Positions 33,691 to 42,465 of a stretch of 42,782 nt of DNA are shown piece after piece. The DNA is from Cytophagales bacterium (GTDB taxonomy: Bacteria; Bacteroidota; Bacteroidia; Cytophagales; Cyclobacteriaceae), in contig JAKSDO010000154.1 in NCBI GenBank assembly GCA_022360055.1, forward strand, positions 1-42,782, written 5' to 3'. The notes below the pieces were generated by a model that did no database searches, was not told the origin of the DNA, and was given only the letters and a program-made list of their open reading frames with translations. The position numbers and the translations under genes are program-made. Within the stretch, counting starts at the first letter, position 1. Every line of letters starts with the position of its first letter.

Positions 33691-35574
33691 TCATTCCATT
33701 AAGATACTTTTATAATTACCAATGGCTTCTGAAATTTTTAAAGCGCGATTATAAATTGTCACCAATTGTATACTTCCTAGTATATTGGACCCAATTTTTA
33801 TTTCTTTAGTCCCGGATACTGACTGCAAATAAGGATTGAATCTGCCCCATCCGAACTGACGTGTATCACCTCCGTCATTCAAAATGCCATCAACCACAAA
33901 AGCAATAATTTTTGGACCTCCATCCACTATAATGCTCACATAATGAGTTTCGTTGGGTTCGAGTATATTTTTATCACAATCCCAAACAGATTGGGTTCTT
34001 CCGTCACTTAAGGACATTTGCAAGGTTTTCTCTCCCGTGATACTCAAAACCCAACCTTTTCCTGAAGCATTACGAGCGTCTAACAATATCTGATCTTCAG
34101 CTATTTTATCCAATCTAAACCGGATATCTACGGAAAAGCCATTACGCAAATTTGTCCCTCCGTGATCCGCCCTTGAGTTATCTCGTTGGTAAAAATCAGG
34201 TAAAGATGGTGCATTTAGGGTTTGAGGAAAATTCCCACCATGAAAGGTCCGGTCTAAAACGATACCTTCTAATGTTCTTTGCCGGTTATCAAATTGGCCC
34301 CATATTTTGGTTAATAGTGCCTCATCAATTTGATGAACCCTGGCGATATCTTTCTGAGTTTCCGTTATATAGTAATTGCCCTGATCTTCAATCAAATCCG
34401 GATAACTCATACGTATGACAGGATCATCATCATAGAGCAGAACCTCAGGCTGAGTCCATTCAATTATTTTTCCATGAGGTCCGTCCTTCTCAACTCCACC
34501 TGAAATCCATACAGGATTTCTATCGTTATAGGCCATGGTTCTGCGGTTAGGATGTTCTTTAATAAAGCGTCCTCCATGATTGTGAAACCAATACAGATAA
34601 TTGCCATTTTCGCATTTCCATGCAAAATTTGCAGCCCGGGGATGCTTTACTAATCTGCCATTGGCGTAACGCAAGTATTGTGGAATATCCCAGGTTCGCC
34701 CCCCGTCTCTACTGTAGGTATATACCGGGAAACCATCAATAGTTCTATATACGCAATACAAAGATCCGTCGCTCATCACTGAAAAGCTTTGTTCTCCCGC
34801 AATCGGGCCTCCTCCCGGTGGAGTCCTCAGGCCAATTTCTCCATCCGGCAGCGTCTCCCAATTAGCTCTTGCAGGATTTTGAACCTGGAAGAGATTACTA
34901 CTTTTTAGCAACACCCCTTCATTTGATGTAAAAAAACCTTCTCCGAATCCTCCCACTTTGGTCAAAGGGACATACGCATTGCCTTTATAGTCGAACGCTT
35001 TCCCAACATTCCAAAAGAATCGTATTGCCCCCTGATAAGCATTTTTGTTATCTATCTCAAATTGACGCACAGGAATTGTATATCTGACTTTAGACCATGT
35101 TTTCCCATGGTCATCAGAATATTTAAAAACAAAATACCCCTGGCTATCAACTCTTCTCACTAGCCCATCTTTATAAGGGGGGTCATTGCCTATTATGGAC
35201 CGTGTATTATCCGTATTGTGATTGTAGAATGCAAACACTCTTCCTGATGGCGCTTTCAATAATACAGCATAAGATGCTTCTACACCGTCTCCGGGTTCCA
35301 CATCACGCTTGTCGATCCATGTTTTTCCCCGATCAAAACTTCGCAGAGAAATAATATGCTGCCCTTGAGCGCCTTCATGTCCCGACCCTGTGGTCATTAC
35401 ACAAAGCCATGCCCCGTCATTGGTCTTGATAATATAAGGCTGGTCGCTGTATGACTCATCCGGAATAATGCTTCCGTTTTGAATGTTGCGCCAATCTTTT
35501 TTTTGGGCACTACCATACTGTATAATTAACAGAAACAAAAAGACTGCTAACAACCTAAATTCTTGCCATCTCAT
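33691..35574 (-). CDS. Exported Asp-box beta-propeller (sialidase-fold) plus LamG domain protein, copy 1
   Basis: 627 residues. The open frame extends upstream to 35709, overlapping susD, but the ATG at 35574 begins a normal signal peptide (LLAVFLFLLIIQYGSAQ), so I chose that start. It leaves 68 nt to the susD stop. Asp boxes: SFDRGKTW, SDDHGKTW and SRDGGRTW. The paralog motifs are NWETLPDGEIG, RNPVWISGGVEKDG, MSYPDLIEDQG and ETQKDIARVHQID. A LamG-like domain makes up the C-terminal ~160 residues (NGFSVDIRFRLDKIAEDQIL, later IQLVTIYNRALKISEAIGNY). As in copy 2, the sialidase FRIP motif is missing, so the substrate is open. Its place directly after susCD makes it the leading candidate for the degradative enzyme of locus 3. 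Confidence 0.82.
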   Translation of the reverse strand: MRWQEFRLLAVFLFLLIIQYGSAQKKDWRNIQNGSIIPDESYSDQPYIIKTNDGAWLCVMTTGSGHEGAQGQHIISLRSFDRGKTWIDKRDVEPGDGVEASYAVLLKAPSGRVFAFYNHNTDNTRSIIGNDPPYKDGLVRRVDSQGYFVFKYSDDHGKTWSKVRYTIPVRQFEIDNKNAYQGAIRFFWNVGKAFDYKGNAYVPLTKVGGFGEGFFTSNEGVLLKSSNLFQVQNPARANWETLPDGEIGLRTPPGGGPIAGEQSFSVMSDGSLYCVYRTIDGFPVYTYSRDGGRTWDIPQYLRYANGRLVKHPRAANFAWKCENGNYLYWFHNHGGRFIKEHPNRRTMAYNDRNPVWISGGVEKDGPHGKIIEWTQPEVLLYDDDPVIRMSYPDLIEDQGNYYITETQKDIARVHQIDEALLTKIWGQFDNRQRTLEGIVLDRTFHGGNFPQTLNAPSLPDFYQRDNSRADHGGTNLRNGFSVDIRFRLDKIAEDQILLDARNASGKGWVLSITGEKTLQMSLSDGRTQSVWDCDKNILEPNETHYVSIIVDGGPKIIAFVVDGILNDGGDTRQFGWGRFNPYLQSVSGTKEIKIGSNILGSIQLVTIYNRALKISEAIGNYKSILME

Positions 35575-35642
35575 TTCGGTGTTTTTAAGTATAAAAAAAG
35601 TAAAAAGTGAATCGTCGAGACGATCCTCATTTATATTATTTA

Positions 35643-37418
35643 TTAATATGCCGGGTCTTGTTGTAATATGCCGACTTGTATATCCACTTGATTCTGAGGA
35701 AGCGGCCAATGATTATTCTTTTCAGGATCATAACTTGTGCCCTGCATAAAAACTCTGAATTGAGATTCAATTTCAACGTATTTTGGAAGGATTTCCTCGT
35801 CTATCCCCCAACGGACCAAATCGAAAAAGCGGTTGCCTTCCAGGGCTGTTTCAAGTCGCAATTCCATTCTTACAGCTTCTCTGGCATACTCCTGACTTGA
35901 AAAAGCGGGGTACTCTCCGAGCAAATAATTTGCCGCGGGCTGATCCCAATCTACTTCAATTTCTGTATCCGCTTCAAAGATATACGTGGTAACTCTACCC
36001 ATTACCAAATCGTCAGAGGCTCTTCTTCGCACCCGGTTTACGAGTTGCCTTGCTGTTTCTAAATCTCCTCCCTCAACAGCGCATTCCGCCCTCCACAATA
36101 ATACGTGCGCAAATCTGTATGCTCGAAAATTAATAGCGGTTGCTCGAGCGAATGAAGAATGAGAAGCTCCTTCACGTTCTTCCTGAGAAAACATTTGTTT
36201 TATCGTATTATAAGGCCCGCCATTTGCTTGTGAACGAATCCATTCATTCCCGGTATGAATCCCCCAATCTAAGTAGGGGATTCCGCGTCTTCCAACAGTC
36301 CAGTCAAGGCGAGGATCAAGCAAATGATCCGTTGGAATAAATTCTTCCGTTGACAACACTCCCATATCATTTTTGAGGTTTTCATCGTTGTACCTAGGGC
36401 CATTTATCCCCAATAACGGGAGGCCTGCCGCGTCCACTTTAAAAGCATTCACCAAATCTTGAGAAGGTTGATACATGTTGCAACAGGTAGGCAGGAATCT
36501 GTTTAACGGATTTGTTGTCCAGGAATCCGGATTTCCATTATAACCTCTATTGGTCCCATCATTTACAGCGGCTTGAATTTCGAAAATTGATTCTATATTA
36601 TTTTCAGTCTGGGAATTATAATTATCGTAGAAGCTGTCAACCAAATCAAATTTTCCACTATTGATAATGTCATCAAGTAATGGTTGAGCTAAAGAATATT
36701 CTTGTTGATGCAGATGAACGTATGCCTTAACAGCCGAGGCTGCCCATTTCGTAGCCCTACCTGGCTCACCGGAAAAGCTTTCCGGCAAATTTTCAATGGC
36801 AAATTGAAGGTCATCTTCAATTTCATCCCATACCGGATGATCATTTTCTACCAGTTCCGGATTTGTAATATCTTCTGTTATATACGGTATCTGATAATGC
36901 ATTCTTTGTAATCTGAAATGAAAAAATGCCCGCAGGAACTTTGCTTGCCCTTCCAAAATATTGATATCGGATGCGCTTATATTTTCACCGGCAATTGCAA
37001 GTGCTCGCAGTGCGTCGTTTGCACGTGAAACACCGTCGTACATCACATACCACTTTTGCTCAATTAATTCATTTGTAGGTAAAGCACTATACCTCTCAAC
37101 TTCCCCTCCCGTACTGAAATCTCCCAAGCTGGACCCTTTATATGCATCATCAGAGGCACAATCCCACACCCAATTTCTGATAGAAGCGGCATAGGCATGA
37201 CCACCGGGCCACCCAGAGACACTCCCTGCACCATCCAACAAGGAATATGCCCCCATCAAAAGGAGATTGACTCCATCGACGGTATTTAAAGACTCTGTAG
37301 AAACAACACCTTTTGGCTCTTTGTAAAGAAACTCCTCGCTACATGAATTCATCAACAAAAAAACAAGGGTCGAAAAAAGAATTAATCGATTTCTAATTAT
37401 CTGATTTATAGTTTTCAT
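35643..37418 (-). CDS. SusD/RagB-family substrate-binding lipoprotein, locus 3
   Basis: 591 residues; the signal ends in LLMNSC with lipidated Cys26. The N-terminal SusD segment EEFLYKEPKGVVSTESLNTV, then VNLLLMGAYSLLDG, the helical middle and the C-terminal block follow: EAVRMELRLETALEGNRFFD, then LVRWG and NNHWPLPQNQVDIQVG. It is longer than the usual ~500-550 because of loops around residues 270-420 that may shape the ligand site. It begins 31 nt after the susC stop. The ligand is unknown. The pair differs from loci 1 and 2 in having no adjacent sigma/FecR regulator. Confidence 0.95.
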   Translation of the reverse strand: MKTINQIIRNRLILFSTLVFLLMNSCSEEFLYKEPKGVVSTESLNTVDGVNLLLMGAYSLLDGAGSVSGWPGGHAYAASIRNWVWDCASDDAYKGSSLGDFSTGGEVERYSALPTNELIEQKWYVMYDGVSRANDALRALAIAGENISASDINILEGQAKFLRAFFHFRLQRMHYQIPYITEDITNPELVENDHPVWDEIEDDLQFAIENLPESFSGEPGRATKWAASAVKAYVHLHQQEYSLAQPLLDDIINSGKFDLVDSFYDNYNSQTENNIESIFEIQAAVNDGTNRGYNGNPDSWTTNPLNRFLPTCCNMYQPSQDLVNAFKVDAAGLPLLGINGPRYNDENLKNDMGVLSTEEFIPTDHLLDPRLDWTVGRRGIPYLDWGIHTGNEWIRSQANGGPYNTIKQMFSQEEREGASHSSFARATAINFRAYRFAHVLLWRAECAVEGGDLETARQLVNRVRRRASDDLVMGRVTTYIFEADTEIEVDWDQPAANYLLGEYPAFSSQEYAREAVRMELRLETALEGNRFFDLVRWGIDEEILPKYVEIESQFRVFMQGTSYDPEKNNHWPLPQNQVDIQVGILQQDPAY

Positions 37419-37449
37419 AATATTAATCTTTAGGATTTGTAATAACTAA

Positions 37450-40400
37450 CTAGAAGCTCACACTTACTCCGATTAGATAATTTTGAGGTGCAGGCCATTC
37501 CCCCAGGTCCAAACCAAAACTTCGGTCACCTGTCTCAACAGCAGGGTCCAGACCGCTGTAGCTTGTTATTGTAAATAGATTTGTTGCCATAAGATATATG
37601 CGAACAGTATTTAGGGATATTTTACTTGTAAGTTGCTCGGAAAAATTATAACCGACCTGAAGGGATTGCAATCTGAAATACGATCCGTCTTCTACATAGT
37701 ATGAAGATGGTTGTTGGCTGCCTACATCGTTCAATTCGGCGATTGGCATTTTTGCATCTTCGTTGTTTTCCAGGTAGGGGCTGCCCCATGATTCATACAA
37801 TCTCCTGGTACTTCTATTCCTCTGAAATAAATTGAAGTCCAGTGTACGGCGGGATAAATTCAGCAAGTCATTTCCAACGCTGGCATAAAAATTAGCGACA
37901 AGATCTATGCTTTTATAACGAATTTCACCTATTAGCCCTGCTGTAAAATCTGGATGGGGGTTCCCAATATATGTCCTGTCTTTATCATCAATAATATCAT
38001 CCCCATTTACATCTCTATACTTGAATCTACCTGGCGCATTATAGGTTCCGGTTTCGCCAAATGCAGGAGGATGAGCATCAACTTCTTCTTGCGTCTGAAA
38101 TATCCCTAAAATATCATAGCCGAAAAACTGAGGAAACGAACTCCCTTTTTCAGCCCTGGTATATACCTGTTCTCTAATTGTGGCACCTTGGATAAATTCA
38201 TCTTCAACATCTGTTAATTTAACAATTTCGTTTTTGTAATGAGTTAAGTTTGCTGTAAAACTATAAGCCAGATCGTCATTCAAACCAGCGCCATCAATAT
38301 TTAATTGTAAGTCAATACCAGTATTTTTCATGTCGCCAATATTTACCGAAGGTACATTCGCCCTCCCGTATACGAATGGTATACTTCTGGGATAGAGCAT
38401 ATCTTTCGTATTCCTTTGCCATACATCTATTCCCAGATCAATTATTCTGAATAAAGTGGCATCAAAGCCAAAGTTAATGGTTGTTGTTGTTTCCCATTTG
38501 GCATTCGGATTACCAAAAGCTGCCGATTCAAATCCAGAAACAATACTGTTGTTCGAACCTGTAACAGGATAGTAAGAAAATTCCGGATTGGTTCTGAATG
38601 TTGTAAACCCATTATAATTCCCGATTTGGTCATTTCCCGACTGCCCCCAACTTGCGCGTACTTTTAAATAATCCAACCAGTTGGTCGATCCACTCATGAA
38701 ATTTTCATTTGACAACACCCATCCCAATGCAAATGAAGGAAAGGTTCCCCATCGGTTATCTTTGCCAAATCGCGATGAACCATCATGTCGTACAGTTGCA
38801 TCAACCAGATACTTATTATCGTACTCATAGTGTATGCGCCCAAAATATGACATAGTCGACCAGTCACTAGCTGAACCAGAATTTCTCATATCTCCCTCAC
38901 CGGCATTAAGAACCCAATAATCTTCTGTTGTCAAGAAGAACTTTTCTCGTGTAGCGCTGAAGTTATTTGACGTATTACTAATGGCCTCGGCACCTAATAA
39001 TAAGTCAAGATTATGTTTTTCCTTAATTGTCGTTGTATAGTTGATTGTGTTCGACCAATTCCATAGCCTCGACACAGAAGAGGCCTCCGTGAGTTGATGA
39101 TCAGGTCTGGCTATATAGCTTTCCGGATTTGCCTCAAGAGGTTCTTTTAATCTGTAATCGTCAAAGTTAATTCCAAATAGTGAAGTGAAAGATAGATTGT
39201 CCATCAGGGAAATCTTCGCATATGCATTTCCCAATATCCCCAGATTTTTTCGTGTAATATCTTTACCTCGCTCAGCTTCTGCTACCGGATTATTATGCGC
39301 CTGCAATCCAACAATCCTTGAAACAGGAGCCCAATTTCCCATGACATCATAGACGGGCATTATATCTGTTAATTCAAGTAATTGACCAAATGTAGAATTG
39401 GAGCCTCCTTCTGTTTGATATCCCCAAGTATTCGTATGGCTCAGGCCAAAATTTTGCCCCACTTCCAACCATTTGGTTACGTTGGTACTTATGTTAGACC
39501 TAAATGTAAAACGTTCAAAACCTGTCTGCCTTACCATTCCGTTTTCATCTAAATAACCTAAACCAAATCCATATTTGGTATTTTCCGAACCGCCAGTTAC
39601 CGACATCGTATATTCTTGTGTCAATCCGGGATTGTAAATTTCATTGTACCAGTCTGTACCTTCCGGATTTGCCGCTGTAATTGGATTATTAACAATATCA
39701 TAGGTGGATAGATCAGCCTGATCTGCTCCTGCTGGAATTAAATATTTCGGGACTCGAGGTTCCGGACCACTTCCATATTGAGGATGAGTCGGAACTACAC
39801 CAGAATTCTTAGATTGTAGCCATAGCATTTCTCCAAATTCATCGACATCCAGCATGTCATACTTTTTATTATTTCGTATTGTGCCCAGACGGGCATTGAA
39901 ATTTATTTGCGGTTTCTGGGATTTATTGCCTTTAAGTGTAGTTACCAAAATAACCCCATTCGCCCCTCTAGCTCCATATATAGCAGTAGAAGCAGCATCC
40001 TTTAATATGGTAATTGATTCAATTTCTGAAGGACTGATCTGATTTATTCCCCCCGTAGCAAAGGCGCCGTCAATCACCCATAAAGGATTATTATTGTTGA
40101 TCGTCCCCAATCCCCTTATCCTTATCTTTGCATCGCTACCTGGCCTGTTTGAACTGGTTACAGTGACCCCGGCAGCCATGCCCTGTAAAGATTGGGTCAC
40201 ATTACCGATTGGATTTAACTCCAGTTTTTCAGTCCCCACATCAGAAATGCTTCCTGTAAGTGCTTCCTTTTGCCTCGTACCATAACCTATTACCACGATC
40301 TCTTCCAACGCCGTAATATCAGGCAGCAATATCATATCAATGACAGCCCGATTGCCAACAACAATTTCTTCTGAGACAAAACCTACGGAACTAAAAACCA

Positions 40401-40632
40401 ATACAGGGCTTTCCTCAGTCAATTCAATATTGTAAAAGCCGGATGCATCTGTTACAGTACCATTCAAAGTACCTTTTACTACAACGTTAACGCCTGGCAG
40501 TCCTGAGTTGTTCTCGTCAGTCACTTTGCCAGTAATAGTTTTCTGGGCCATAAGAGGAAAACAACCAAATCCTGTAATTATTAGGATAATTTGTATAATC
40601 CCCTTTTCCAAAATAAGTATTTTGCTTTTCAT
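37450..40632 (-). CDS. SusC/RagA-family TonB-dependent receptor without STN domain, locus 3
   Basis: 1060 residues. The signal peptide ends near residue 30 (LMAQ) and is followed directly by the carboxypeptidase-regulatory-like domain (~32-117, TITGKVTDENNSGLPGVNVV). Next come the TonB-box-like ALEEIVVIGYGTRQKEALTG, the plug (DAKIRIRGLGTINNNNPLWV, then IYGARGANGVILVTTLKG), and the barrel ending in LIGVSVSF. The absence of an STN domain, present in the other two SusC proteins of this window, means that it cannot signal through a FecR protein. This agrees with the absence of a sigma/FecR pair here, so regulation must differ, for example by a distant hybrid two-component or GntR/LacI regulator. 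It heads a six-gene minus-strand operon reaching 29293. Confidence 0.96.
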   Translation of the reverse strand: MKSKILILEKGIIQIILIITGFGCFPLMAQKTITGKVTDENNSGLPGVNVVVKGTLNGTVTDASGFYNIELTEESPVLVFSSVGFVSEEIVVGNRAVIDMILLPDITALEEIVVIGYGTRQKEALTGSISDVGTEKLELNPIGNVTQSLQGMAAGVTVTSSNRPGSDAKIRIRGLGTINNNNPLWVIDGAFATGGINQISPSEIESITILKDAASTAIYGARGANGVILVTTLKGNKSQKPQINFNARLGTIRNNKKYDMLDVDEFGEMLWLQSKNSGVVPTHPQYGSGPEPRVPKYLIPAGADQADLSTYDIVNNPITAANPEGTDWYNEIYNPGLTQEYTMSVTGGSENTKYGFGLGYLDENGMVRQTGFERFTFRSNISTNVTKWLEVGQNFGLSHTNTWGYQTEGGSNSTFGQLLELTDIMPVYDVMGNWAPVSRIVGLQAHNNPVAEAERGKDITRKNLGILGNAYAKISLMDNLSFTSLFGINFDDYRLKEPLEANPESYIARPDHQLTEASSVSRLWNWSNTINYTTTIKEKHNLDLLLGAEAISNTSNNFSATREKFFLTTEDYWVLNAGEGDMRNSGSASDWSTMSYFGRIHYEYDNKYLVDATVRHDGSSRFGKDNRWGTFPSFALGWVLSNENFMSGSTNWLDYLKVRASWGQSGNDQIGNYNGFTTFRTNPEFSYYPVTGSNNSIVSGFESAAFGNPNAKWETTTTINFGFDATLFRIIDLGIDVWQRNTKDMLYPRSIPFVYGRANVPSVNIGDMKNTGIDLQLNIDGAGLNDDLAYSFTANLTHYKNEIVKLTDVEDEFIQGATIREQVYTRAEKGSSFPQFFGYDILGIFQTQEEVDAHPPAFGETGTYNAPGRFKYRDVNGDDIIDDKDRTYIGNPHPDFTAGLIGEIRYKSIDLVANFYASVGNDLLNLSRRTLDFNLFQRNRSTRRLYESWGSPYLENNEDAKMPIAELNDVGSQQPSSYYVEDGSYFRLQSLQVGYNFSEQLTSKISLNTVRIYLMATNLFTITSYSGLDPAVETGDRSFGLDLGEWPAPQNYLIGVSVSF

Positions 40633-41286
40633 AATGAATAGGTTTTAGTTAAAACTATTAGGGCAAGTTAGGACAATTGCTCATTCGAATCCCATACAAA
40701 ATTTGTCATTAATGGTGTTATTTTAACTTCTTTGGTCTAACCAAGCATTTTCCACATCAATATTTCACTTCTTTCTGTTTTCTAAAGAAATATCTGAAAG
40801 TTGTAACCTCATCGAGGCATGATGATTCATACGGGCTCAAAAGACTTGCATCACTTGTGTTGAAACCGTACAATGATAAGACCTGAAGAATTCGGTTATG
40901 ACAGGATTCAAATTCCGGAGACTTTGCACATTTCGGAATGTTTAGACAAAAATTTTTAGCCCTTATATTAAGTAAAATTAAAAACAACGTTTTTGTCATT
41001 TCGCAAAGCGGAGAAATCTGGCTTATTAGTGGCGATCCGGTGTCGATTAAACCGGATTTCTCACAAAGTTACCGATGACGTGTTTTTATAAAAAACTGTA
41101 AATCAAATAAATACACAAGAATACGTCATTCAAATTTGTGCGTTTTGTATAAAAAGTTAGGGCTCGAAATGACACGTTACTTTTTACTTAATACCAGATG
41201 ATGCTTTCGGCGATCTGAATATCAAACATCGAACTGATGTTCATATATAATCAACTTGTCGTTATCTTATGGATTCCATGCAAAAC
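40633..41286. other. 654-nt intergenic region upstream of susC, locus 3
   Basis: This gap separates the enolase-superfamily gene from the susC operon, all on the minus strand. It should hold the susC promoter and any operator, but no exact TAnnTTTG in a good position was found; AAATTTTG near 40,700 (minus sense) is the nearest match. A palindromic repeat lies at 40995-41079. An 80-codon minus-strand frame (40757-40999) overlaps the repeat, has no family resemblance, and was not accepted as a gene. Confidence 0.5.
40995..41079. repeat. REP-like imperfect palindromic intergenic repeat
   Basis: The left arm begins GTCATTTCGCAAAGCGGAG and continues AAATCTGG. The right arm, inverted, begins GTCATCGGTAACTTTGTGAG and continues AAATCCGG, so the ends and the GAGAAATC core match. 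Within it ATCCGGT and ACCGGAT form a second perfect inverted pair. A related half-element (TCGAAATGACAC) lies near 41165. Sequences built on GTCATTTCG...GAGAAATC are common between Bacteroidota genes, so this is likely one copy of a dispersed family. Confidence 0.5.
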
Positions 41287-42447
41287 CTACACATAGAATC
41301 CATCCCGGAAAGTGCGTATTCCGGGATGAGCGTTCATCTCTTCTTCCACCAGGTCTACACCAAGCCCGGGGCGATCAGACAAGTGGATCTGTCCATTTTG
41401 AATATCAAGTGGATGATCGATCACCTGATCTCGCCAGGGTACATCCTTTAGCATAAATTCCTGAAGAAAAAAATTGGGAAGTGAAGCACATACATGGGCA
41501 CTGGCAAGAGTAGAAAGAGGTCCATTAGGATTATGGGGGGCTACAAGTATGTTATAAGCCTCGGCCATCGTCGCCATTCTTTTAAATTCCGATGGCCCTC
41601 CGCATCTCGTGATGTCCGGCATAATGATATCGCAAATATTCTTCTCAAGTATTGGCCTGATACCATATCTTGTATAGTGCCGCTCTCCCACACAAATCGA
41701 TACTTTCGAATCAATGCGATTACGCAGCGCTTTAAGGGTCTCAGGGCTCTCCGGTCCAACGGGTTCCTCATACCAGGTAATATCAAATTCGGCAAGTCTT
41801 TCTGCCATAACAATAGCCGTTTTCAGGTTCAGCATGGCGTGGGTTTCAATCATCATATCCATATTGTACCCAACGGCCTCTCTTACAGCTTTGCACAAGT
41901 CATAGGCCCGGTCTTGTTGAATTCTCGTCAATGATAAATTGGTAGAAAGGTGATCGCCATAGAGATAATTGACATGCGCGAAAGGGTCAAATTTTAATCC
42001 TGAAAATCCAGCTTTTTTCACATCCACGGCTTGTGCCGCATAGTCCTCCGCACGATGCCCTCCACTGGTAAACCAATAGTTGGCATATAGAGGAATGGAT
42101 GTTCTATAGGCTCCTCCAAGTAATTCATATAGCGGGATACCTAACATTTTTGCCTTCAAATCCAATAGAGCCATATCAACACCGCTTATAGCACATAAAC
42201 TGGCTCCAAAAGGACCTATCCAGTTCAAATCCCGGTAAAGCTTTGTCCAGATAAAATCGGTTCGCATTGGGTTCTGACCAATGATCCGTTCCCCCACATG
42301 CAAAGTGGCTGCTTCTACTATTGGACTCCCCGGCCAATTGGTAGACTCACCGACTCCGGTGTAACCTTCATCTGTATAGATCTTCAAGAAGGTCCAGTTA
42401 TATTTAATGCCCTCCACTGACCAAACTTTTACATCAGTTATTTTCAT
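41287..42447 (-). CDS. Enolase-superfamily acid-sugar dehydratase, galactonate-dehydratase (DgoD)-like
   Basis: 386 residues, cytoplasmic. The N-terminal capping domain (MKITDVKVWSVEGIKYNWTF, then TDEGYTGVGES) is followed by the (beta/alpha)7-beta barrel. Putative magnesium ligands are Glu201 (in METH-like IETHA), Glu227 (WYEEPV) and Glu255 (VGERH). Putative catalytic bases are His203, two residues after the first ligand as in DgoD-type enzymes, and His305 in APHNPNGP. This His/His arrangement suits dehydration of aldonic acids such as galactonate. The first ligand is Glu rather than the usual Asp, so the exact substrate could differ. It starts 18 nt after the stop of the RraA-like gene, forming an operon with it. 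It presumably works on an acid sugar released by locus 3. Confidence 0.9.
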   Translation of the reverse strand: MKITDVKVWSVEGIKYNWTFLKIYTDEGYTGVGESTNWPGSPIVEAATLHVGERIIGQNPMRTDFIWTKLYRDLNWIGPFGASLCAISGVDMALLDLKAKMLGIPLYELLGGAYRTSIPLYANYWFTSGGHRAEDYAAQAVDVKKAGFSGLKFDPFAHVNYLYGDHLSTNLSLTRIQQDRAYDLCKAVREAVGYNMDMMIETHAMLNLKTAIVMAERLAEFDITWYEEPVGPESPETLKALRNRIDSKVSICVGERHYTRYGIRPILEKNICDIIMPDITRCGGPSEFKRMATMAEAYNILVAPHNPNGPLSTLASAHVCASLPNFFLQEFMLKDVPWRDQVIDHPLDIQNGQIHLSDRPGLGVDLVEEEMNAHPGIRTFRDGFYV

Positions 42448-42465
42448 CGATATCTGTTTTATTTC

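Noticed and set aside
35575-35709. 45-codon upstream extension of the Asp-box copy-1 gene
   Set aside because: It overlaps the end of susD and would bury a standard signal peptide; the ATG at 35574 is the better start.
40757-40999. 80-codon minus-strand open frame upstream of the locus-3 susC
   Set aside because: No domain or signal is recognisable, and its first codons overlap the edge of the palindromic repeat. Its composition resembles AT-rich intergenic sequence.
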